A stretch of 64,000 nt of DNA. Origin: JBEISR01 sp044371425 (GTDB lineage: Bacteria; Planctomycetota; Planctomycetia; Pirellulales; Pirellulaceae). The position numbers were made by a program, and so were the translations under genes. Within the stretch, counting starts at the first letter, position 1; every line of letters starts with the position of its first letter. The notes beneath the pieces are model-generated. The model searched no databases. It saw only the letters and a list, made by a program, of their open reading frames with translations, and was not told the DNA's origin. Shown here piece by piece: positions 54,657 to 63,831 of this stretch. The DNA lies in assembly GCA_044371425.1 (NCBI GenBank), contig JBILTR010000013.1, positions 1-64,000 of the forward strand, read 5' to 3'.

Positions 54657-54720
54657 CGTTCGGCTGTGTCGTTCGGCTGTGTCGTTCGGCTGTGTCGTTC
54701 GGCTGTGTCGTTCGGCTGGC
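54657..54720. repeat. 13-bp tandem repeat, five copies
   Basis: TCGTTCGGCTGTG repeats with a 13-base period (TTCGGCTG at 54659, 54672, 54685, 54698, 54711), about 60 bases upstream of the DapA-family start. It could alter promoter spacing. Its copy number is likely to vary. Confidence 0.85.
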
Positions 54721-54788
54721 CAAGGGCATCGACCGCGAAGGCTGGAGGCACATGGAGCGACCATCCTACCACGTTCCCCTGGCGGCTC

Positions 54789-55571
54789 TCATGTCATCGC
54801 TTGTGGATCGCTTGACCAGGCTCCCAGCCCGATCAGCTCCCGGGTGGCCTGGGGAGCCCAGCCGCGGTTGGCGGCTGGTGAAGCGGGGCTGGGATGGAGA
54901 ATTCTCCCGACTTGGATCTTCGGGAAATCTTGAGCGCATCGCTGGAGGCAGGCTTCAGCAAAGCCTCCAACGCCGATGGCGTGGTGGGGCTGCAGGAGAT
55001 CGAGGGTCTCATGAAGCAGTTGGTCGCAGGCTTCTTCCAGGGAGCGGCGCAGGGGAGAGGGGAATTTATCGGGGGTCAGATTTTGGGCTCCTTCTGCCAG
55101 GAAGCCAAGCGGGCAGTAGTTGGCGACGAAGGCATGGTCGAAGAACCGATCGGGCGTCCCGAAACGATCGGCAAAGAGTCCCCAAAGTCGTTTTCCCGAT
55201 ACCTCCTGCTTGGTGCATGCGGTTCCCAGGACCGGGCGTTTGGGATGGAATCGCTTGGGTGTCTTTGGCTGGGAAGCGATCTTGAGCCAGTCACGGACGG
55301 CAGTGACTTCACCGAAGGGAATGCCGGTCTGCATCATTCCCCAGGGGCCAGGGTTCATGCCAAGAAACAGCAACCGGATGCCGCCTCTTGCGTAGCGTTC
55401 GACGTATTCCTGGTAGGGGTCCCAGGCATAATCCAAAGGGTTGTAGACCCAGGGGCAGACCGAGGAAAAATCGAGTTGCTGGAGGCTCTGGGAGAGCCGC
55501 TGGGAGGCATCGAGTAAGCGGGGGGCGGGATTGGGGATGGGACCGCCGTTCCCCATGCGACGTCGGGCCAT
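54789..55571 (-). CDS. Uracil-DNA glycosylase, SMUG1 type
   Basis: A 260-residue base-excision enzyme that removes uracil and related bases from DNA. The signature motifs of the SMUG1 group are present: GMNPGPWGMMQTGIPFG (71-87) near the active site and the minor-groove loop HPSPASPAAN (226-235). Other family stretches are GKRLWGLFADRFG and FVANYCPLGFL. The ATG at 55571 has AAAGG upstream, and the gene starts ten bases after the stop of the methyltransferase gene, so they are one operon. Its presence beside an AlkC/AlkD-like gene gives this region a DNA-repair character. Confidence 0.92.
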   Translation of the reverse strand: MARRRMGNGGPIPNPAPRLLDASQRLSQSLQQLDFSSVCPWVYNPLDYAWDPYQEYVERYARGGIRLLFLGMNPGPWGMMQTGIPFGEVTAVRDWLKIASQPKTPKRFHPKRPVLGTACTKQEVSGKRLWGLFADRFGTPDRFFDHAFVANYCPLGFLAEGAQNLTPDKFPSPLRRSLEEACDQLLHETLDLLQPHHAIGVGGFAEACLQRCAQDFPKIQVGRILHPSPASPAANRGWAPQATRELIGLGAWSSDPQAMT

Positions 55572-55580
55572 CGGCTACCT

Positions 55581-56444
55581 TTATTTCTTCTGGAGGACGA
55601 AGACGGCATCGGAGAGATCGTTGTTCAGTTTCTGAGGCTCTTCCAAGTCGTACCAGAAGTCGTAGACACCCTTGAGTTCCAGTTCGGGGACCTTCCGCAG
55701 CAGCGATCGGACTTGCGCTGCCGAATAGGTGCGCAGCGGGAACTCATCGTACAGTTTGAGCACTCCCTGGGGGCGGTGGATCGACATCGTGATCCGCAGG
55801 TGCTCGACGCGTGTCTGGCGGGACGATTCCCGCACGGTCAGCGCGTAATTGATTTTGGTGGTTCCCTTTTTGGCAGACCACCGTTCCGTGCCATAGAGAT
55901 CCGCGTCGGGGGGAAGCAGGTGGAACCCGAGCACATAAACGCCACCGGTCTTCAGATGCTCGGCGACCACGCGCAAGTGCTTCACCGCATCGTCTTCGGT
56001 GGTCAGGTGCCGGAAGGTATTGAGCGTATTGAAGGCGGCGTCGAAGCGATGGGGGAATCGAAAGTTGGTCATGTCTCCCTGGACCAGTGTCACCAGTTTC
56101 CCAACCCCTTGTTTTTCAACGCGGTTGCGGCAGAACTGCAGCGCCTTTTCGTTCAGGTCCAGGCCAGTCACGTTGTAGCCTCGGCGAGCCATCTCGAGCA
56201 CCAATCGGCCGGTTCCACAACCTGGCTCGAAGATCTTCCTGGTCTTGCCGGGAACCAGTTGCTTGAAGACCAAGTGAAGGAAGTTGGCTTCACGTTCCGA
56301 TTCATCAGCAAAGCCCAGGTCGTAGTATTGCGGGTAGTCATACCAGGTCTTCCCCTCGTCCTGGATATTGCGGCGGCGGGTTGGTTTTCGAACTTCCTCC
56401 TTCGGTTGGGAAGGACGGGACGAGCTTCTGGAGGAAGCGGCCAA
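55581..56444 (-). CDS. SAM-dependent methyltransferase with TTG start
   Basis: A 287-residue class I methyltransferase. The SAM loop is IFEPGCGTGRLVLEMARRGY (about 91-110), with LDLNEKAL after it and a QGDMTNF acidic site. The N-terminus (about 1-30) is basic and disordered (SRSSSRPSQPKEEVRKPTRR). The substrate is unknown. The start codon is TTG at 56444, strongly supported by AAGGAG six bases in front; no better ATG is near. It is the first gene of a two-gene operon with the uracil-DNA glycosylase and is divergent from the HEAT-repeat gene. Confidence 0.85.
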   Translation of the reverse strand: MAASSRSSSRPSQPKEEVRKPTRRRNIQDEGKTWYDYPQYYDLGFADESEREANFLHLVFKQLVPGKTRKIFEPGCGTGRLVLEMARRGYNVTGLDLNEKALQFCRNRVEKQGVGKLVTLVQGDMTNFRFPHRFDAAFNTLNTFRHLTTEDDAVKHLRVVAEHLKTGGVYVLGFHLLPPDADLYGTERWSAKKGTTKINYALTVRESSRQTRVEHLRITMSIHRPQGVLKLYDEFPLRTYSAAQVRSLLRKVPELELKGVYDFWYDLEEPQKLNNDLSDAVFVLQKK

Positions 56445-56756
56445 GATGGACTCCTTGCGATGCGGGAATGGGGGCGATCGGAGCGGGGTGGCCGATCCCT
56501 ACGGGAGGGCCCTCGGCGGCTCGCCTGATGCGGGTTGTCTGGAAACCGTGGACGATTGGTTGTACTGGATGGCGAGCGGCTTGCGAAGATGCAGCAGCCC
56601 GAGTGGCCAACCGTTACAATCGCATCGGCTAGCCTTCCGGTGCAGGTCGGGTCGGGCCTCCCGCCACGTTCGGGGCACTAGGTCCATTGATGGCGGGAAG
56701 GTGACTCAGCGATTTCGGACCCAACGGCCTGCGATGGGTTGCAGGAGAGGAGCAGG

Positions 56757-57608
56757 ATGGCGCGACGCAGTGGAGCCGACAAAGAAACGTCGAGGGATCT
56801 GGAGGACCGGCCGGTTCCGCGGCGGATGTCGGAGATTTCTTCCGCAGCAAGGCGGGCGATGAGCGAGGGTGGATTGCCGACTCGCAATTTAGTGGAGTGG
56901 TTGAGCGTCGAGCGGGCGGTGCTGCTGCGATCGATGTGGAGCCAGATCGACCCTGGCGGGGCGATTCCAGGTGCCAGGGAGCTTTCCCAGCAGATCGGTG
57001 GTGGATCGGCGCTGCAACAGAGCTGGCGAGTGGCGGAGTATCTTGGGGATCGATGGACTGCAGGAAGTGCACCCTGGCAGCGGATGGTGAGCCATTCCAG
57101 CGACATCGTACGGGAGTGGGCCGCTTTGCTGGTGGGGCTTCATCCAGCGGTTGGCTTCAAGAAGCGACTGGAGTGGATCCAGCCGTTGGCTCAAGATCAT
57201 CACCCTGGGGTGCGTGAGATCGCGTGGATCGCGCTGCGACAGGAGGTGATCGATCAGTTGGCTCTTGCGATGGAGCGGCTGGCGAAATGGACCCGAGCTG
57301 CGGATCCCCGGTTGCGGCGCTATGCTTCAGAGATCACGCGGCCTCGAGGTGTCTGGGCTCCCCATGTCACGGCGTTGAAGGAAGATCCATCACCGGGGCT
57401 GATGCTTTTGGAGCCGCTGAAGTCCGATGGGGATCGTTATGTTGCCAATTCGGTTGCCAACTGGCTGAATGATGCCAGCAAGAGCCAGCCAGGTTGGGTT
57501 TTGGAAGTGACCCATCGGTGGCAAAGGGAGTCTCCCACCTCGGCGACGCAGTACATCGTGCGGCGCGCCCTGCGAACGGTGCGAAAAGACCGATCGGAAG
57601 ATAGTTGA
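56757..57608 (+). CDS. DNA alkylation repair-like HEAT protein (AlkC/AlkD type)
   Basis: A 283-residue helical protein. The region ASEITRPRGVWAPHVTALKE, then LLEPLKSDGDRYVANSVANWL and TQYIVRRALRT, matches the HEAT-repeat alkylpurine glycosylase group (AlkC/AlkD, COG4335-like), which lifts alkylated bases out of DNA. The first 40 residues are basic and disordered. AGGAGAGGAG lies before the ATG at 56757; an in-frame TTG at 56739 is less likely. It is followed 18 bases later by a small membrane protein. Activity is inferred from sequence pattern only. Confidence 0.75.
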   Translation: MARRSGADKETSRDLEDRPVPRRMSEISSAARRAMSEGGLPTRNLVEWLSVERAVLLRSMWSQIDPGGAIPGARELSQQIGGGSALQQSWRVAEYLGDRWTAGSAPWQRMVSHSSDIVREWAALLVGLHPAVGFKKRLEWIQPLAQDHHPGVREIAWIALRQEVIDQLALAMERLAKWTRAADPRLRRYASEITRPRGVWAPHVTALKEDPSPGLMLLEPLKSDGDRYVANSVANWLNDASKSQPGWVLEVTHRWQRESPTSATQYIVRRALRTVRKDRSEDS

Positions 57609-57626
57609 AGAAACAAGGAGCGAGCG

Positions 57627-58130
57627 ATGCGTCTGGCAATAGCGGTGCTGGTGGGTGGAGTGTTGATGCTGGGAGTGTTCCTAGGAGCTTTGGCTTTCAT
57701 GTGGTTCGGCCTGGGGCCACGTTTCGCCTTCGAGGGAGAGGGGCCGATGGCCAGCGTTCCCTGGACGATCGGCATGCTGCTGGGTGTGGAACTGGGGTGT
57801 CTGCTGGCGGGTTGGGGAGCGACGCGATTGGCGGGGAGCCGATCGCCGATCGCGATTGGAATACTATTGGGGCTCCTGGTGGTCTGGGGTGTGGCGACGT
57901 GGAATGGTTCGCGGAGCGGGGCGATGAGAAAGCTGCCCGAAGGCAAGACCATCGCCACCCTTTCCTTCGCGGAGGCAGGAGAGTACTCGGTCAGTCCTTT
58001 CTGGTTCCCTTTGGCGATGTTACCGACCGGGATCGGCGGTTTGCTGCTAGGTAGCATCCTGGCGAAGTCGATGCCGAGGCGAGCTGCTTTTGGGGAGCGG
58101 ATCGATCCGCTGGATGGAGAACGAAGGTAG
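57627..58130 (+). CDS. Small multi-span membrane protein of unknown function
   Basis: A 167-residue protein with about four hydrophobic segments (LAIAVLVGGVLMLGVFLGAL, VPWTIGMLLGVELGCLLAGW, IAIGILLGLLVVWGVATW, and LAMLPTGIGGLLLGSIL). A soluble loop of about 35 residues lies between the last two. I do not recognise a family. AAGGAG lies before the ATG, and it starts 18 bases after the HEAT-repeat gene, so the two are cotranscribed. Confidence 0.7.
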   Translation: MRLAIAVLVGGVLMLGVFLGALAFMWFGLGPRFAFEGEGPMASVPWTIGMLLGVELGCLLAGWGATRLAGSRSPIAIGILLGLLVVWGVATWNGSRSGAMRKLPEGKTIATLSFAEAGEYSVSPFWFPLAMLPTGIGGLLLGSILAKSMPRRAAFGERIDPLDGERR

Positions 58131-58263
58131 CGAGAAACGGAAGCGGGGGGATCGGAATCGGTTGAAAGGAAGCGATGGAACCGATTGCGTAGGTTCCCGG
58201 AGCAAATCATAATCGACGACGCGACGAAGCTCCCGGAATTCGCCCAGTCCCAAGAGTCTATTC

Positions 58264-59118
58264 ATGCCAGCGATTCACAAAGCGCTCATCACCGCGGCAG
58301 GGCCTCGGCAAAACACCCTGCCGCTGCAGCGTCTGGTCGATCGTGACGGAGTGGAGAAAAGCGCCCTGCAGATGATCATCGAGGAGGTCCTGGCGGCGGG
58401 GATCGAGTCGGTGGGGATTGTGATCCGTCCTGGGGACGAGGCAGCCTACCGGATGGCGGCTGGCACGCATGCGGATCGGCTTTGTTTTCTCGTGCAGCAG
58501 GAACCACGAGGCTACGTCGATGCGATCCTGTGCGGTCGGGATTTCGCAGAAGATCAACCGGTTCTTCATCTGGTGGGGGATCATCTTTACTTGAGTCGCA
58601 CGGCCGCGCGGTGCGCCCAGCAACTGGTGGAGGTGGCGGTCCGCGAGCAGTGCGTCGTCTCCGCGGTGCAACCGACGCGGGAAACGATGCTGCCGCACTT
58701 CGGGGCGGTGGGAGCCACGCGTCTACCGCAGCAGGATCATCTCTACGAAGTCCATCGCGTCGTCGAGAAGCCGACGCCGACGCTGGCAGAGCAGGAGTTG
58801 TCGGTGTCGGGCCTGCGCAGCGGTTACTACCTATGCTTCTTCGGCATGCATGTGCTTCACGGTCAGGTCTTTCGATTGCTGGAGTCAGCGATTGGTCATC
58901 GGCCTGGCAAGGCGACGCTGGCCGATGCCTTGGATGCTCTGGCGGGGAAGGAAAGGTATCTGGCCTTCGAACTGGAGGGGACGCGCTTCAATCTCGGGGT
59001 GCAGTATGGCCTCCTATGGACTCAGTTGGGCTTGTCGTTGGCAGGGGTGGATCGCGAGCGGGTGCTGGCGGACCTTGTGGAATTGATGGCGGTTCAGGCA
59101 TCTGGCCGCCTGCGCTGA
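58264..59118 (+). CDS. Nucleotidyltransferase, GalU/RmlA-like with altered G-loop
   Basis: A 284-residue sugar nucleotidyltransferase-type protein. The fold pattern is kept (ALITAAG at the start, LHLVGDHLYLS, VHRVVEKPTPT, RFNLGVQYGLLWTQL as in GalU). The nucleotide loop, normally GxGTRxxP followed by a lysine, is TAAGPRQNTLPLQRL here, without the usual TR. The residues that bind UTP may therefore differ, and it could be inactive or regulatory. It starts near a ribosome-site-poor leader and ends 23 bases before the GHMP kinase/UDPGP fusion, so both are probably one operon. Confidence 0.8.
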   Translation: MPAIHKALITAAGPRQNTLPLQRLVDRDGVEKSALQMIIEEVLAAGIESVGIVIRPGDEAAYRMAAGTHADRLCFLVQQEPRGYVDAILCGRDFAEDQPVLHLVGDHLYLSRTAARCAQQLVEVAVREQCVVSAVQPTRETMLPHFGAVGATRLPQQDHLYEVHRVVEKPTPTLAEQELSVSGLRSGYYLCFFGMHVLHGQVFRLLESAIGHRPGKATLADALDALAGKERYLAFELEGTRFNLGVQYGLLWTQLGLSLAGVDRERVLADLVELMAVQASGRLR

Positions 59119-59141
59119 CAGGCCGGGAAGGAACGCGTTCG

Positions 59142-62100
59142 ATGGGATCTGGAGCCGGCGACCCCTGGACCGAAACGATTCTCGCAGAGGACGCAAGGCT
59201 GCGAGATCGGAGCGTCGAGTCGTTGGCGGCGGGGTTGGATCGCGAGCAACTGCTGGAGGCATGCAACCAGCTGGATCCCTTCTGGCGTCGGACCGATAAT
59301 CTCTATCATCGCGTCCGAGCGATGCTGATGCTGTCGGCCATCCATCGATACCAACTTCCTCCACTGCTCTCCCAGCGGCCCGGCGCCGCCATCGCCTACC
59401 AGTCTTTTGAGCATCTGCTCCATCGGCGGTTCGTCGAAGCGATCGATGGGATGCTTGCCGTTCAATCGTCGCAGGGGCCCAGTCAAGCCCTCTCCAGCGG
59501 TCTTGCCAAAGCCTACTACCAACTGGCGATGCAGACCCTGGCCGATCAGGTGCGTCGTTCGGTGCGCAGCGTGCGAGGCAACCAGTGGATGTTTCGGATT
59601 GGCCATCCCAGCGACCATCCGCTGCGACTGGATGGTCGACTGCTGAAAACGGGAGAGGAAAGTGGCCAGTTCCCGATGCTGATCGAGAAGACCCCAGTGC
59701 GGATGGATTTTTCGCATTCTGGGTGGAGCGACATTTTTTTTCTCGGGATGGACTACCCCGAGGGAGCGCAGGTGATCAATGCCTCGATCGACCTGGGGAT
59801 TCATCCACGCGATGATGCGCCGCGACCACCGGTCGAGGCGTATTTGCGAGTGATCGATCGGCCGGTGCTGCGATTGGTGAGCGTCGATTTGGGAGCCGAG
59901 GCGGAGATCGATCAGATCGATGAACTGTTCGATTTCGCTAAGGACCACTTGGGGTTGCTCAAAGCCGCCGTGATCGCATCGGGATTGGTGCCGCCGGTGA
60001 TGGAAGGTTGCCATCAGCCGATCGAGCGGTTGCTGGAGCGAGTGCTGGGCAGGCGAGGGTTGGGGCTGGAGCTGGTCAGCAGCGTCAACGATATTCCGAA
60101 AGGTTCCCGCCTTGCGGTTTCCACCAACCTGCTGGGCGCCATGATCGCCGTGTTGATGCGAGCCACGGGGCAGACCGAATCGCTGGAAGGTGGGTTGGTG
60201 GAGCGGGATCGCAGACAGGTTGCGGCCCGCGCGATTCTCGGGGAATGGCTGGGGGGATCGGGTGGCGGATGGCAGGATTCCGGGGGGGTGTGGCCTGGCA
60301 TCAAGTGGATTCGAGGCAGTTTGGCGGTGCCGGGGGACCCGGAATTCGGGGTCAGTCGAGGGCGTCTGCTTCCCCAGCACACGGTGCTCGACTCCCAGAG
60401 CGTGTCTCCGGAAGCGAGGAAACGACTGCAGGATAGCTTGGTGTTGGTCCATGGCGGGATGGCGCAGAACGTTGGACCGATCCTGGAAATGGTGACCGAA
60501 AAGTATCTGCTGCGATGCAGTCGGGAGTGGTCGGCGCGACAGGAAGCCATCGCGATTTTGCAGCAGATGGTCGAGGCGCTTCAGGAAGGGGACCTCCGGC
60601 GACTAGGGGCCCTGACGACTAGAAACTTTGAAGGACCCCTGCAGCAGATCATCCCCTGGTGCACCAACCTTTTCACCGACACGCTGATCGCAGGCTGTCG
60701 CAAGGAGTACCGAGATCAGTTCTGGGGATTCTGGATGCTGGGAGGCATGTCGGGTGGCGGGATGGGGTTCCTCTTCGATCCAGCGATCAAGCCCCAGGCG
60801 CAGGCGTGGCTGCAGCGGGAGATGGTGGAGGTCAAGAGGCGCATTGAGCAGCAGTTGCCCTTCGCGATCGATCCGGTGGTCTACGACTTTGCCATCAACG
60901 ATCGAGGTAGCTGGGCGACTCTGGCAGAAGGTCACAACGCGCTCCTTCCTATCGGCTACTACGCTCTGATGGCACCCAAATGGATCCGCCAGGAAGTGCG
61001 AGGGCGCAGCGAACAGACGCAGCGCGAACTGCAGCAACTGGGAAACCGAATGAAAGAAGGGCAAGTCTCCGGCGATTGGTTGCTGGAACGCTTGCTGCCG
61101 CAGGGGAATGTTTCCCATGTGGCCCCCGAGCCGTTGCAGGAGTTGTTGCGGTCGCACGGCTTTGATCGTCAGCAGCACGAACAGATTCGGACCGCTCTTT
61201 TGGCAGGTCGAATCGGCATCGCTCAGAACCGACTGCCACAGGGGACTCCGATCGAAAATGTCCAACTGCCCGACCGACGGCAGATGCCCAGCCAGCGGCG
61301 TCAGGAGCAGGAGGCGTTGGGCGCGGCAGCGATCCGCGCTGGGAAGGTGGCCGTGGTGACGCTGGCCGCCGGGGTCGGCAGCCGCTGGACGGGAGGCGCA
61401 GGGGTGGTCAAGGGACTCCATCCCTTCTGCCGAATCGCCGGTCGCCATCGCACCTTCCTGGAAGTCCATCTGGCCAAGTCCCGACGAACCGCTCGGCAAT
61501 TCGCCAACCCAATACCTCACCTAATCACCACCGGATATCTCACCCACCAGCCGATCGCTACCGCGATGGCCGCCTCCGGAAATCATGGCTACCCCGGCCC
61601 TGTCCTTCTCTCGCCAGGTAGAGCGGTTGGCTTGCGGATGGTGCCGACCCAGCGGGACTTGCGTTTCTACTGGAATGAGATGCCGCAGCAGCTGTTGGAT
61701 GAACAGAAGCAGAAGGTGCTGGAGAGCGCCCGAGAGTCGCTATGCCAATGGGCCATGCAGATGGGCGAAGGGTCGGACTACACCGACAACCTCCCCTTTC
61801 AGTGCATGCATCCGGTCGGTCATTGGTACGAGATTCCCAACATGCTCCGCAACGGCACGCTCGCACAGCTTTTGCAGGATCGGCCTCAGCTGACCACCTT
61901 GCTGCTGCACAACATCGATACCTTGGGTGCCAGCGTCGACCCGGAATTGCTGGGCGAGCATCTGGAGTCGGAGGCAGCTCTGACGTTTGAGGTGATTCCA
62001 CGCCGGCTGGAAGATCGCGGTGGGGGGCTTGCCCGAGTCCATGGACGGCTGCGACTGCTGGAAGGACTGGCGATGCCCGACGAGCGATTGGAGTTCGAAC

Positions 62101-62468
62101 TGAGCTATTACAATTCGATGACCACCTGGATCGACATCGACAAACTGCTGCGAGTGTTCGAGCTGGACCGAGAAGCATTGTGCGATGCAGCCCGAGTCGA
62201 CCAAGCGGTCCGAAACACCGCGCAGAGGATGCCCACCTACGTAACGATCAAGGACGTCAAGCGACGGTGGGGCAAGGGGCAGGAAGATATCTTCCCCGTC
62301 CTGCAGTTTGAGAAACTATGGGGAGACATGACGATGCTGCCCGACCTCGATTGCCACTTCATGGAAGTCGACATGCGGCGCGGCCAGCAATTGAAGGATC
62401 CCGCGCAACTGGATGGCTGGGTGCGCGATGGATCTTGCGACTACGTCGAATCCCTTTGCGACTGGTAG
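59142..62468 (+). CDS. GHMP kinase / UDP-sugar pyrophosphorylase fusion
   Basis: A 1108-residue protein with two enzymatic parts. The C-terminal half of the kinase is clear: HGGMAQNVGPILEMVTEKYL (about 439-458), EWSARQEAI, and LGGMSGGGMGFLF (about 531-543), similar to fucokinase-type GHMP kinases. The second part (about 735-1108) is a UDPGP-type pyrophosphorylase with VTLAAGVGSRWTGG, NLPFQCMHPVGHWYEI and LLHNIDTLGASVDPEL. Together they would phosphorylate a sugar at C1 and then attach it to UTP. The sugar is unknown. AAGGAA lies before the ATG at 59142, and the gene follows a GalU-like gene by 23 bases. Confidence 0.85.
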   Translation: MGSGAGDPWTETILAEDARLRDRSVESLAAGLDREQLLEACNQLDPFWRRTDNLYHRVRAMLMLSAIHRYQLPPLLSQRPGAAIAYQSFEHLLHRRFVEAIDGMLAVQSSQGPSQALSSGLAKAYYQLAMQTLADQVRRSVRSVRGNQWMFRIGHPSDHPLRLDGRLLKTGEESGQFPMLIEKTPVRMDFSHSGWSDIFFLGMDYPEGAQVINASIDLGIHPRDDAPRPPVEAYLRVIDRPVLRLVSVDLGAEAEIDQIDELFDFAKDHLGLLKAAVIASGLVPPVMEGCHQPIERLLERVLGRRGLGLELVSSVNDIPKGSRLAVSTNLLGAMIAVLMRATGQTESLEGGLVERDRRQVAARAILGEWLGGSGGGWQDSGGVWPGIKWIRGSLAVPGDPEFGVSRGRLLPQHTVLDSQSVSPEARKRLQDSLVLVHGGMAQNVGPILEMVTEKYLLRCSREWSARQEAIAILQQMVEALQEGDLRRLGALTTRNFEGPLQQIIPWCTNLFTDTLIAGCRKEYRDQFWGFWMLGGMSGGGMGFLFDPAIKPQAQAWLQREMVEVKRRIEQQLPFAIDPVVYDFAINDRGSWATLAEGHNALLPIGYYALMAPKWIRQEVRGRSEQTQRELQQLGNRMKEGQVSGDWLLERLLPQGNVSHVAPEPLQELLRSHGFDRQQHEQIRTALLAGRIGIAQNRLPQGTPIENVQLPDRRQMPSQRRQEQEALGAAAIRAGKVAVVTLAAGVGSRWTGGAGVVKGLHPFCRIAGRHRTFLEVHLAKSRRTARQFANPIPHLITTGYLTHQPIATAMAASGNHGYPGPVLLSPGRAVGLRMVPTQRDLRFYWNEMPQQLLDEQKQKVLESARESLCQWAMQMGEGSDYTDNLPFQCMHPVGHWYEIPNMLRNGTLAQLLQDRPQLTTLLLHNIDTLGASVDPELLGEHLESEAALTFEVIPRRLEDRGGGLARVHGRLRLLEGLAMPDERLEFELSYYNSMTTWIDIDKLLRVFELDREALCDAARVDQAVRNTAQRMPTYVTIKDVKRRWGKGQEDIFPVLQFEKLWGDMTMLPDLDCHFMEVDMRRGQQLKDPAQLDGWVRDGSCDYVESLCDW

Positions 62469-62592
62469 CTTGATCCACCCCCAACCCGCCAAGGCTGGGC
62501 AAGCGCCAGAGACTCCCCTCCCCCACCTTCGCCTGTTGTTCTGCTTCGAATCGCCAGCGGCTTGTTTCCAATCCTCCTTTGGGAGTTGCAAA

Positions 62593-63831
62593 ATGAATCG
62601 GTCGATGCCCGATGGTTGGCTGGCTTCCTGGGCCACCAAGATGGTGCGAATCGGATGGGTCTCCCTACTGATCGTGCAGCTCCACGCGGAGGTGACTTGG
62701 GGGAGACCTCAGGAGATTCCTCAGACGCTGGCCGAAGGCCAACCGCTGCCTGGCGACTACTCCATTCCGGTGATCGACTTGAGCGAGCAGAGGGAGCGTC
62801 AAGTGATCGTCGATCGGGTGGCCGGTCAGTATCTGGGGCATCCCACCACCGTGCTGCTGGAAGATGGCAAGACGATCCTGTGCGTCTATCCGGAAGGGCA
62901 TGGGAAGGGAAAGATTCGGATGAAGCGGAGTGAGGATGGCGGGAAGAGTTGGGGGGAGCCTTTGCCGGTTCCGGAAAACTGGGCGACCAGTCAGGAAACC
63001 CCGACGATCCATCGCGTGGTCGACCCGCAAGGCAAGAGGCGACTGCTGTTATGGTCGGGGCTCTATCCGGCACGGACCAGTCTCAGCGAGGATGACGGGA
63101 AGACATGGAGCCCCTTGGAGCCGGCGGGGGCTTGGGGTGGCATCGTCGTGATGGCATCGCTTCAGGCCCGGCGGGAACCCGGGCATTACATCGCGCTGTT
63201 TCACGACGATGGGCGGTTCATCCACAAAGGATCAACCCCCACTCGCCCACCGACGTTTACGTTGTATCAGTCGGAGTCGACGGATGGCGGGTTGCGATGG
63301 AGTGAGCCGAGGGGGATCTTTCGGAGTCAGGAGGTGCATCTTTGTGAGCCGGGGCTGGTCGTTTCCCCCGATCGCAAGCGATGGGCCGTCTTGCTGCGGG
63401 AAAATTCCCGCCGCCGCAATTCCTTTCTGATCGAGTCGACCGACGAAGGAGCCACCTGGTCGGCGCCCAGGGAACTGCCGGCCGCACTCTCCGGCGATCG
63501 TCACGTCGCCGTCTACGCACCCGACGGAAGACTGTTCATCTCCTTTCGCGATACAACGCGCCAATCCTCCACCCAAGGCGACTGGGTGGCTTGGGTGGGA
63601 ACATGGGACGATCTGGTCGGTGGCCGTCAGGGGCAGTACCGAGTGCGATTGATGGACAATCAAAAGGGGGCCGATTGTGCTTACCCTGGGGTTGAAGTGC
63701 TCCCCGACGGGACGATCGTCACCACCACCTACGGGCACTGGGTGGAAGGGGAGCCGCCATTCATCGTCTCTATCCGTCTGCGGCTGGAGGAGTTGGATCA
63801 GCTAGCCAAGGCGGGGATCCCCCAGAAATAG
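62593..63831 (+). CDS. Sialidase-like BNR-repeat protein, exported
   Basis: A 412-residue protein with a signal-like N-terminus (MVRIGWVSLLIVQLHAEVTW). Four Asp-box repeats mark a six-bladed propeller: SEDGGKSWGEP, SEDDGKTWSPL, STDGGLRWSEP and STDEGATWSAP. The usual sialidase arginine triad cannot be placed with confidence, and no clear FRIP motif is seen, so it may act on another sugar or bind only. GGGAG lies eight bases before the ATG at 62593. It follows the pyrophosphorylase fusion by 124 bases on the same strand, but operon membership is uncertain. Confidence 0.85.
   Translation: MNRSMPDGWLASWATKMVRIGWVSLLIVQLHAEVTWGRPQEIPQTLAEGQPLPGDYSIPVIDLSEQRERQVIVDRVAGQYLGHPTTVLLEDGKTILCVYPEGHGKGKIRMKRSEDGGKSWGEPLPVPENWATSQETPTIHRVVDPQGKRRLLLWSGLYPARTSLSEDDGKTWSPLEPAGAWGGIVVMASLQARREPGHYIALFHDDGRFIHKGSTPTRPPTFTLYQSESTDGGLRWSEPRGIFRSQEVHLCEPGLVVSPDRKRWAVLLRENSRRRNSFLIESTDEGATWSAPRELPAALSGDRHVAVYAPDGRLFISFRDTTRQSSTQGDWVAWVGTWDDLVGGRQGQYRVRLMDNQKGADCAYPGVEVLPDGTIVTTTYGHWVEGEPPFIVSIRLRLEELDQLAKAGIPQK

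Noticed and set aside
53678..54772. DapA-family protein lacking its catalytic residues
   Set aside because: On closer reading the Tyr (in LYLKHD) and the Schiff-base Lys (in WIKYAVVRD) are both present.
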